The notes under the pieces were generated by a model. That model saw nothing but the letters and a program-made list of their open reading frames with translations. It made no database searches and had not been told where the DNA came from. From CAZSNH01 sp052388455 (GTDB lineage: Bacteria > Pseudomonadota > Alphaproteobacteria > Rhizobiales > Hyphomicrobiaceae), in NCBI GenBank assembly GCA_052388455.1, contig JBQTIA010000145.1, positions 1 through 32,463 on the forward strand: a stretch of DNA of 32,463 nt, written 5' to 3'. Below are positions 7,681 to 15,117 of the stretch, piece after piece (positions within the stretch are counted from its first letter, which is position 1; every line of letters starts with the position of its first letter). A program made the translations under genes and the position numbers.

Positions 7681-10244
7681 GGCCGCGGATCGCTGCGCGT
7701 CTGCACCCGGTGCGGCGCGTCCTCCGTCAGGTTGAAATAGTGCTGGGCGACCGCGTTCGACAGTTCCGGCAGTAGCTGCAGCTGCTCGCGCATCAGCCGG
7801 CCGAGAGTCGTCCGGCTCGGCTCATCGGCGATGGCGACGACATCGGCCAGCCGGATCGAGGTCATGAGGGTCAGAATGAGGCGCCGGTCGCTGGCGAGGC
7901 TGACGCCCTGGCGGGCATCGGGCAGTGTTTCAAGATGCGTCGAGATGGCCGCCAGCTGGTAGGCCAGAGCGCGCGGGTTCGACTCGTCGAGCAGCAGCAG
8001 ATCGAGCACCAGCGGCAGGCTGGGGTCGAGCCGGTAGCGCGAGCGGTAGGTGATGAAGCTGTCCGCCAGCTCCAGCAGCAAGAGCAGGCGGCTCGTTTCC
8101 TCCTCGGCGTCGCTCGCCGGAATAAAAAGCGTCTGGATCGCCTCGCACAGGTTGTAGGCCCGCTCCAGCCGCCGCCCCATATCCAGGAACGACCAGCCGA
8201 AATTGCGCGTCATGTTCTCGTGCATGAGCCCATTGAAGGCCGCAAGCGAGGCCAGTCCGCCTTCCAGCAGGTCGAGCAGCTCAACGGGTTGCGCCGGTCC
8301 GAGGGAGGTGAGCCAGGTGTCTCCGGGGCGGAACTTGCTCAGCGTCTGCCACCCTTCGAAAGAGAGCCGATCACGGGCCAGATGGGCGACACGGTAGAGC
8401 CCCTCGCAGGTCTTCTCGAGCGTCCGCGGCCCGGCATTGCCGGTGATCAGCCGCGCGCAGAGGCGCTCGATCTGCATATCGAGCGGCGTTTCGCGCACAG
8501 AGCGGGCGGGCGCCTCGGCATTGCGCAGCAGCATTTCCAGGCAGGTGCGCGCCGCCCGCCATCCGTCGGCCGGTCCGCTGTCCTCCTCGACCCGCCGGAG
8601 CGCACCGCGCAGCACCCGCATGGTCCAGTCGGCCCGCTCGCTGTAGCGACCGAGCCAGAAGAGATCGTCGGCGACGCGGCTCTGGATGACGCGCTGCGAG
8701 CGCTCGACGCGCGCCGATTCGAGCTTCGGGCGCCACAGGCTGACATGCGGACTCTGCTCTTCGTCGGAGAGCACCCACACGTCGCGGGTATGGCCGTCGG
8801 GGGCACTGAGCGCCACCGCGCGCTCCGGATCGACGCTCATGGCGAGGCCGCCGGGCATCACCTCGAATCCATCCGCCGTCCTGGCGACGAAAAAGCGGAC
8901 GGCGAAGGGCCGGCGGCTGAACCCCATGGGATCGAAGGCCGGCGCCACGCTGAATCCGATCTTCTCCTCGGCGACGAAGCGCGCGCCGTAGAGTTCGATC
9001 TCGCGACGCAACAGCTCGCGCTCGGCGGCCGACATTGTGTGCGCGTCCTTGCCGAGCGCCGCCTGCCCCGGGCGGCCGGTGCCTTCCTGGGCCTTGCGGA
9101 CGATCAACCCGTCGAGATTTTCGAGCACGTGACGGCGGGCGGCAGCGTCGCCGAGCCACCAGCGAGGTGCGTCCGGAAGCTCCAGCTCCTCGCCGAGCAA
9201 CTCTCGGGCGAGCCGTGGCAGGTAGGGGCCGAGACCGCGGTTCTGCACGATCGCCGAGCCGACGGCATTGACGACGAGGCGCGGCGTTCCACGGCACACG
9301 CGCAGCAGGCCCGCCGGTCCCTCGAACCCCGTGGGATCGAGCTCCAGCGGATCGATCAGGCGTCCGTCCACGCAGCGGACGATGAGATCGATCTCCTTCA
9401 GGCCTTCGAGGGTCTTGAGATAGACCCGGTTGCCCCTGGTCCGCAGGTCGGAACCTTCGACCAGCAGGAAGCCGAGGTAGCGGGCGAGGTAGGTGTGGGA
9501 GAAATAATCCTCGTGGTGCGGACCCGGCGTCAGCAGCGCGATGCGGGCGTTGTCACGTCCCGAGTGCGCGGTGAGCGCGATCTGGAGATTCTGGAAATAG
9601 GTCGACAGCCGGACGGCGTTGTTGCGCTTGAAAAGATCGCCGGCCACGTGGGTGTGCACCACGCGGTTGGCCAGTGCGAAGCCGATACCGGCCAGCGTTT
9701 CCGTGTGGCTGTCGATGACGCGCCAGTGGCCGTCGGCGGTGCGGGCGAGATCGGCGGCATAGAACCGGAGTGGACCGGCTTTCGGAAGGATGTCCTTGCA
9801 CGGCCGGAGGAAGGCGCTGTCGGAGAACACCAGCTCCGGTGGCACCAGTCCCGACCGCATGGTGTCTTGAGCGCCGTAGAGGTCGGTCAGCAGCGCATCG
9901 CAGAGGCGGGCACGCTGGATCAGCGCCTTTTCCAGCCAGCGCCATTCGCCGCTGGCGATGACGATGGGCATCAGGTCGAGCTGCCAGCGCTGCGACGGCG
10001 TCAGCGGGTCGGCGAAAATGTCGTAGGCGATGCCGGTCTCGCGCACACGCCGGTCGATGCGCGCGGCGCGCTGTTCGAGCTCTGCCGTCGACAGCTCGGT
10101 GAAGCTGTTCAGAACCCCGAGCCAGCGCGGACGGACACCCTCGACGGGATCCAATAGCTCGTCGTAGCCGCAGCCGGGGCTCGTGCAGTAGGATTCCAGA
10201 AGGTCATTCCCGCCCTCCGCCAGGGAGGGCGCCGTGTAGTTCAT
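7677..10244 (-). CDS. Circularly permuted ATP-grasp ligase fused to alpha-E domain
   Basis: An 855-aa two-domain protein. The N-terminal half (about 70-500) is the circularly permuted ATP-grasp domain formerly called DUF404/DUF407 (COG2308), recognisable from FSDSAFLRPCKDILP, FYAADLARTADGHWRVI, LLTPGPHHEDYFSHTYLAR and NRGLGPYLPRLARELLGEE. The C-terminal part (about 520-845) is the helical alpha-E domain (DUF403, COG2307), opening with the typical RVADDLFWLGRYSERADWTM. ATP-grasp ligases join a carboxylate to an amine using ATP, so a peptide or amide bond is the expected product; alpha-E may bind the substrate peptide. The two parts are separate genes in many bacteria and fused here. It lies 164 nt after the DUF2126 gene and overlaps the transglutaminase gene by 4 nt. 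Confidence 0.9.
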   Translation of the reverse strand: MNYTAPSLAEGGNDLLESYCTSPGCGYDELLDPVEGVRPRWLGVLNSFTELSTAELEQRAARIDRRVRETGIAYDIFADPLTPSQRWQLDLMPIVIASGEWRWLEKALIQRARLCDALLTDLYGAQDTMRSGLVPPELVFSDSAFLRPCKDILPKAGPLRFYAADLARTADGHWRVIDSHTETLAGIGFALANRVVHTHVAGDLFKRNNAVRLSTYFQNLQIALTAHSGRDNARIALLTPGPHHEDYFSHTYLARYLGFLLVEGSDLRTRGNRVYLKTLEGLKEIDLIVRCVDGRLIDPLELDPTGFEGPAGLLRVCRGTPRLVVNAVGSAIVQNRGLGPYLPRLARELLGEELELPDAPRWWLGDAAARRHVLENLDGLIVRKAQEGTGRPGQAALGKDAHTMSAAERELLRREIELYGARFVAEEKIGFSVAPAFDPMGFSRRPFAVRFFVARTADGFEVMPGGLAMSVDPERAVALSAPDGHTRDVWVLSDEEQSPHVSLWRPKLESARVERSQRVIQSRVADDLFWLGRYSERADWTMRVLRGALRRVEEDSGPADGWRAARTCLEMLLRNAEAPARSVRETPLDMQIERLCARLITGNAGPRTLEKTCEGLYRVAHLARDRLSFEGWQTLSKFRPGDTWLTSLGPAQPVELLDLLEGGLASLAAFNGLMHENMTRNFGWSFLDMGRRLERAYNLCEAIQTLFIPASDAEEETSRLLLLLELADSFITYRSRYRLDPSLPLVLDLLLLDESNPRALAYQLAAISTHLETLPDARQGVSLASDRRLILTLMTSIRLADVVAIADEPSRTTLGRLMREQLQLLPELSNAVAQHYFNLTEDAPHRVQTRSDPRP

Positions 10245-10408
10245 GGCCGATGGACCTCGTCCCGTGCCATCCCGCGCGGCGCGACTGCCGCCAGTTATCG
10301 GGGCATTCCCGCGATTCCGAGACTACCATGGCAGAAGTGCCGCACGGCAAGGCGGAACTCGCGGAGAAATGAACGATCGAATCGGGCGGCGCTACCGAGC
10401 CACACTCT

Positions 10409-13400
10409 TCATCCCGGCCGCCTGAGGTCCAGCGTCAGCGGATAATCGGGATTGACAGGAGCGGACCGCGGCACGGAGCGGCCGGACGTGTGCCCGTGCG
10501 CTTCGAAGCGGGCCAGCCGCCGTCCCTCGGCCTCGTAGCTGTTGATCGGGAACGTCTCGAAATTGCGCCCCCCCGGATGGGCGACGTGGTAGCGGCAACC
10601 GGCCAGCGATCGCCCCGTCCAGGTATCGGAAATGTCGAACACCAGCGGAACGTGGGTCGGAATGGTCGGGTGCAGCGCGGACGGCGGATGCCAGGCCCGA
10701 TAGCGGACACCGGCAACGCTCTCGCCCAGGGTTCCGGTCGGCGCGAGCGGAAGCGTGCGGCCGTTGCAGGTGACGGCGTAGCGGTCGCCGGTCATGCCGC
10801 GGACCTTGACCTCGACCCGTTCCAGCGAGCTGTCGACGTAGCGCGCCGTACCGCCGACGACACCCTCCTCGCCGAGCACGTGCCACGGTTCGAGCGCCTG
10901 CCGCAGCTCCAGCTCCATGTCGCGCGTGGCGATGCGGCCGTAGCGGGGAAAACGGAACTCGAAGTGCGGCTCGAACCATGCCGCCTCGACGGGCAGACCG
11001 GCGTCCTTGATATCCGCGACGATGGCGACGAGATCGGCCCAAACGAAATGCGGCAGCATGAAACGGTCGTGCAGCGCGGTGCCCCAGCGGATCAGCTTGT
11101 GCCGGTAGGGCCGCTCCCAGAACATCACGATCAGCGCCCGCAGCAGCAGTTGCTGGGCGAGGCTCATGCGCGCGTGCGGCGGCATCTCGAACGAGCGGAA
11201 CTCGACGAGGCCGAGGCGCCCCGTCGGTCCGTCCGGCGAATAGAGCTTGTCGATGCAGATTTCGGCGCGGTGGGTGTTGCCGGTGACGTCGACCAGCAGG
11301 TGGCGGAAGATGCGGTCGACCATCCAAGGCGGCACCTGTCCCATGCCAGGATCGGGGATCTGCGACAGCGCGATCTCCAACTCGTAGAGGCTTTCGTGGC
11401 GGGCTTCGTCGACGCGCGGAGCCTGGCTGGTCGGACCGATGAACAGGCCCGAAAAGAGGTAGGACAGCGCCGGGTGGTTCTGCCAGTAGGCGATGATCGA
11501 GCCGAGAAGATCGGGGCGGCGCAGGAACGGGCTGTCTTCGGGCTTCAGGCCGCCGAGCACGATGTGATTGCCGCCGCCGGTGCCGCTATGGCGCCCGTCA
11601 AGCATGAACTTCTCGGTCGACAGCCGCGTGAGGTGGGCATCCTCGTAGAGCCCTGTGGTGATGGCCACCGCCTCGTCCCAGCTTGTGGCCGGCTGCACGT
11701 TGACTTCGATCACTCCGGGGTCCGGCGTCACCTTGATGACGTTGAGACGCGGATCGGCCGGCGGCGTGTAGCCCTCCACGTGGATCGGCAGCCCCGCCTT
11801 GGAAGCGGCCGTCTCGACGGCACCGACCAGCGCCGCGTAGTCCTCGGCATCGGAGAGCGGGGGCATGAATACGCACAGCCTCTCGCCGCGCGGCTCGACG
11901 GCGAGCGCGGTGCGCACAGAGCCGACGATATCGACCGGCACGGCCGGGCTGGCAGGTGGCGGCAGCAAAATCACGGACCGCCGCTGCTGCATCAGCACTT
12001 TCCGTTCGGGCAGCGGGGCCGCCGCGGCGAAAGGATCGCGCGGCAGCACATGAGGGAAGTCGACCGCCGCCACCGGCGGCAGCGAACCGAGCGGCAGCCG
12101 GAAGCCGAGCGGAGAATCGCCCGGCATCAGAAAGATGCGATCGCGGCGCAGCGCCCAGCGCTCCGTCACCCAGCGCCGGCCGCGATCCTGGGTGTGCCAG
12201 ACCTGAATGGGGAGAACGTAGCCGGCCGCCTCGCCGAGGCCGCGATCGAACACGCGCACGACACGCTGGCGCTCGGCCGGATCGTCGAGCGTGTTCTTCG
12301 CCGGCGTGACGTTGATCGGCAGCTTCTGCTCGACGAGCATGAAATGGGCCGCGTCCTCGTAGGCCGGGATGGCGCTATCGGCCGGCAGCCCGAGCGCGGC
12401 GCAGAGTCCGCTCATAAAGTGCTGCGCGTCGCTGGCCGTCGCCTGACGCCCATGTCCTTCCCGCGCGATGAGAGCCGGGCTTTCCCACAGCGGTTCACCG
12501 TCCGCCCGCCAGTAGAGCGCGAACGACCAGCGCGGCAGCTGCTCGCCCGGATACCATTTGCCCTGGCCGTAATGCAGCAGGCCGCCTTTCGCGAAACGGC
12601 TTTGCAGTCGGCGCACCAGCTCGTCGGCATAGCGGCGCTTGTCGGGTCCGACGGCGGCGGTGTTCCATTCCGCGCCTTCCATGTCGCTGGCGGAGACGAA
12701 CGTCGGCTCGCCGCCCATGCTCAGCCGAACGTCGCCTTTTTCGAGCCGTGCGTCGATGGCGTGTCCGCTGGTCAGGATGTCGGACCACGTTGCGTCGCTG
12801 TACGGCTTGGTGACACGCGGCGTTTCCCGGATACGCTCGACGCCCATATGGTGGGAGAACGTTACCTCCGCCTTCTCGTGGCTTCCGGTGATCGGTGCGG
12901 CGCTCACCGGATTCGGCGTGGCCGCGAGCGGGATGTGGCCTTCGCCGGCGAGCAGTCCGGACGTGGGATCGAGGCCGATCCAGCCGGCGCCGGGAACGTA
13001 GACTTCGGTCCAGGCGTGCAGGTCGGTGAAATCCACCGCCGTGCCGACAGGGCCGTCAAGGGCTTTCACGTCAGGAGTCAACTGTATGAGGTAGCCGGAA
13101 ACGAAGCGGGCGGCGAGGCCGAGCCGACGCAGCAGCTGCACCAGCAGCCACGCGCTGTCGCGGCACGACCCCGACGCTTTCTCCAGCGTCTCTTCCGGCG
13201 ACTGTACGCCGGGCTCCATGCGGATGAGATAGCGAACGCTTTTCTGCAGTTCGCGGTTGAGGTCGCAAAGGAAATCGATCGTCGTCTGACCGCGGCTCTC
13301 GATCCCGGCGAGATGCGCTTCGAACAGCGGTCCGGTCGGCTCGATCTCGAAATACGGCGTCAGCTCCTTTTTCAGAACCGGCTCGTAGGCGAACGGCCAG

Positions 13401-13702
13401 TCCTTCGCCTCCTCGGCGACGAAGAAGTCGAACGGATTGATGACCGCCATGTCGGCGACGAGATCGATGGTGACCGAGAAATGGTCGGTCTCTTCCGGCA
13501 GCACGACACGGGCGAGAAAATTGCCGAAGGGATCCTGCTGCCAGTTGATGAAGTGGACCTTGGGCTCGATGGTGATCGAGTAGCTGAGAATCGGCGTGCG
13601 GGCGTGTGGAGCCGGCCTGAGCCGGATGACCTGCGGACCCATGCCGATGCGTCGGTCGTAGCGATAGGTCGTCTCGTGCGTCAGCGCGACGTGGAGGGCC
13701 AT
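10409..13702 (-). CDS. Transglutaminase fused to DUF2126 (circularly permuted GS-like amidoligase)
   Basis: A 1097-aa protein. Residues 1-90 are the N-terminal beta domain (ALTHETTYRYDRRIGMGPQV). The transglutaminase core follows with Cys180 (SGSCRDSAW), His229 (DLHAWTEVY) and Asp245 (GLDPTSG). From about 330 to the end is DUF2126 (COG4196), with SMGGEPTFVSA, GQGKWYPGEQLPRW, the Gly-rich GTGGGNHIVLGG and AYWQNHPALSYLFSGLFIGP; this domain has been assigned by comparative genomics to a circularly permuted glutamine-synthetase-like amidoligase fold. The reading frame stays open to 13894, but the ATG at 13702 was chosen because the beta domain begins there (AGAGG at 13716-13720, rather distant) and the extra 64 residues look like translated leader. 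It is the first gene of the minus-strand operon. The length is normal for this fusion. Confidence 0.9.
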   Translation of the reverse strand: MALHVALTHETTYRYDRRIGMGPQVIRLRPAPHARTPILSYSITIEPKVHFINWQQDPFGNFLARVVLPEETDHFSVTIDLVADMAVINPFDFFVAEEAKDWPFAYEPVLKKELTPYFEIEPTGPLFEAHLAGIESRGQTTIDFLCDLNRELQKSVRYLIRMEPGVQSPEETLEKASGSCRDSAWLLVQLLRRLGLAARFVSGYLIQLTPDVKALDGPVGTAVDFTDLHAWTEVYVPGAGWIGLDPTSGLLAGEGHIPLAATPNPVSAAPITGSHEKAEVTFSHHMGVERIRETPRVTKPYSDATWSDILTSGHAIDARLEKGDVRLSMGGEPTFVSASDMEGAEWNTAAVGPDKRRYADELVRRLQSRFAKGGLLHYGQGKWYPGEQLPRWSFALYWRADGEPLWESPALIAREGHGRQATASDAQHFMSGLCAALGLPADSAIPAYEDAAHFMLVEQKLPINVTPAKNTLDDPAERQRVVRVFDRGLGEAAGYVLPIQVWHTQDRGRRWVTERWALRRDRIFLMPGDSPLGFRLPLGSLPPVAAVDFPHVLPRDPFAAAAPLPERKVLMQQRRSVILLPPPASPAVPVDIVGSVRTALAVEPRGERLCVFMPPLSDAEDYAALVGAVETAASKAGLPIHVEGYTPPADPRLNVIKVTPDPGVIEVNVQPATSWDEAVAITTGLYEDAHLTRLSTEKFMLDGRHSGTGGGNHIVLGGLKPEDSPFLRRPDLLGSIIAYWQNHPALSYLFSGLFIGPTSQAPRVDEARHESLYELEIALSQIPDPGMGQVPPWMVDRIFRHLLVDVTGNTHRAEICIDKLYSPDGPTGRLGLVEFRSFEMPPHARMSLAQQLLLRALIVMFWERPYRHKLIRWGTALHDRFMLPHFVWADLVAIVADIKDAGLPVEAAWFEPHFEFRFPRYGRIATRDMELELRQALEPWHVLGEEGVVGGTARYVDSSLERVEVKVRGMTGDRYAVTCNGRTLPLAPTGTLGESVAGVRYRAWHPPSALHPTIPTHVPLVFDISDTWTGRSLAGCRYHVAHPGGRNFETFPINSYEAEGRRLARFEAHGHTSGRSVPRSAPVNPDYPLTLDLRRPG

Positions 13703-14033
13703 GGCGTGCGTCGAACCTCTCGGCTTGCCAGTCTCGTGTTCCCCTGACAGCCCGGCCGCAGCGGAACGGGGAACCAACGCGGTATCCCGACATTGCACAG
13801 TCGGATAAAGAGTAGCGCCCGATGCGACAAGCGGCATCGATGAAAGAGTGGGCGATCGCGGTCCGAATTGTTCAGCTTCTGGGCAAAGGCACAAATTTCA
13901 GATGCGGCGCTGCCGCGATTGTCGGCATCGGGGCCTCCACACCCTACGAGGCGCTTGAGCGATAGGCGCAGTGCGGTACTTTTGGGCGAAACGGACGGGA
14001 ACCACGAAACGGGCAGGGCTGACCACAACCGAT
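13703..14033. other. 331-nt divergent intergenic region
   Basis: Separates the minus-strand amidoligase operon from the plus-strand metallopeptidase gene and must hold both promoters. No clear -35/-10 pair, operator palindrome or extra gene was found. Confidence 0.4.
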
Positions 14034-15098
14034 ATGAAAAACTTCATCTGCGCGAAGTGCGGAAGCAAGGCGTACTTCGAAAACGTGGCGTGCATGACGT
14101 GCGGGTCGACGCTCGGCTTCGATTCCAAAGCGCTCGCGATGGCGGCGCTGGAACCGGTCGAGGACAGCCCCGGTCTTTTCCGCCGCATCCGGGGCGGTAG
14201 CGGCGATCTCCTCACCTACTGCTCGAACGCCGCCCACGCCGCCTGCAACTGGCTGACACTGCATAGCAATCCCAACACGCTGTGCGCGGCGTGCGACCTC
14301 AACCGCACGATCCCCAACCTGACAGAGCCGGGGAGCGTGGAGGCCTGGCAGAAACTGGAGCGGGCCAAGAAGCGGCTGGTCTACGATCTCTTGCGCTACG
14401 GACTGCCGCTCGATGCCAGCCATCTCGGCAAGGGCCGGCTGACCTTCGACTTCGTTCGCAACTCGACGATCGGCCATCTCGACGGCGTGATCACGATCGA
14501 CATTCTGGAAACCGATGCCGTCGAGCGCGAACGGCGGCGACAGTGGTTCGCGGAGCCCTTCCGCACGCTGCTCGGGCATCTGCGCCACGAAAGCGGGCAC
14601 TTCTACTGGATGGTGCTGGTCGAGGCCGCCAACCGGCTCGACGATTTCCGCCGGCTGTTCGGCGATGAGCGTCAGGACTATGGGTCCGCACTCGCCCGTC
14701 ACCACGCGGCCGGCCCGCCAAGCGATTGGAATTCGCGTCACGTTTCGGCCTATGCCAGCTCGCACCCCTGGGAGGACTGGGCCGAGACATGGGCGCACTA
14801 TCTGCACATGGTCTCCGCCGTCGACACGGCCGAATCGGAGGGTATGGAGCCGAGAGCCTCGGGTCTCATCTTCGGCGCGATCTGGCCCTTCAAATCATTC
14901 GATGTGCACCGCACCGGCAGCCTGGACGCGCTGATGGAGCGCTGGATTCCGCTTTCGATCGCGTTGAACAATCTCAGCCGCAGCATGGGCCACGACGATT
15001 TCTACCCCTTCGTCATCCAGGGCGCCGCCCACGACAAGCTGGCCTTCGTGCATCAGGTCATCCGCGACAGCACCACGTTCCACCCGCCGGGAAACTAG
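14034..15098 (+). CDS. Zinc-ribbon putative metallopeptidase (COG4307 / Peptidase_Mx type)
   Basis: A 354-aa cytoplasmic protein. Residues 1-90 hold eight Cys as zinc-binding pairs: C6xxC9 and C20xxC23, then C63, C71 and C84xxC87. The C-terminal domain has the gluzincin-type motif HESGH (185-189) and a downstream WEDWAETWAHYLH (about 246-258) that could give the third metal ligand. This layout matches the putative zinc-binding peptidases of COG4307 (PF15887); I know of no characterised substrate. An upstream in-frame GTG at 13971 exists, but the zinc ribbon starts right after the ATG at 14034. It is divergent from the amidoligase operon and may share its control. A small inverted repeat (TAGGAC/GTCCTA, 15096-15110) overlaps its stop. 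Confidence 0.82.
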   Translation: MKNFICAKCGSKAYFENVACMTCGSTLGFDSKALAMAALEPVEDSPGLFRRIRGGSGDLLTYCSNAAHAACNWLTLHSNPNTLCAACDLNRTIPNLTEPGSVEAWQKLERAKKRLVYDLLRYGLPLDASHLGKGRLTFDFVRNSTIGHLDGVITIDILETDAVERERRRQWFAEPFRTLLGHLRHESGHFYWMVLVEAANRLDDFRRLFGDERQDYGSALARHHAAGPPSDWNSRHVSAYASSHPWEDWAETWAHYLHMVSAVDTAESEGMEPRASGLIFGAIWPFKSFDVHRTGSLDALMERWIPLSIALNNLSRSMGHDDFYPFVIQGAAHDKLAFVHQVIRDSTTFHPPGN

Positions 15099-15117
15099 GA
15101 CGTGGTCCTAAATCGCA

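Noticed and set aside
7935..10157. Long plus-strand open frame (740 codons) over the ATP-grasp/alpha-E gene
   Set aside because: Low-complexity, Arg/Gly/Glu-rich translation without domain motifs, lying antisense to a well-recognised protein; typical GC-rich shadow.
10490..13747. Very long plus-strand open frame (1085 codons) over the DUF2126 gene
   Set aside because: Same reasoning: the minus strand has the transglutaminase triad and DUF2126 motifs, while the plus frame is Arg/Val/Gly-rich with no domain.
15096..15110. TAGGAC-GTG-GTCCTA between the convergent metallopeptidase gene and glnD
   Set aside because: A 6-bp stem without a clear T-run is too weak to list as a terminator, though it lies where one is expected.
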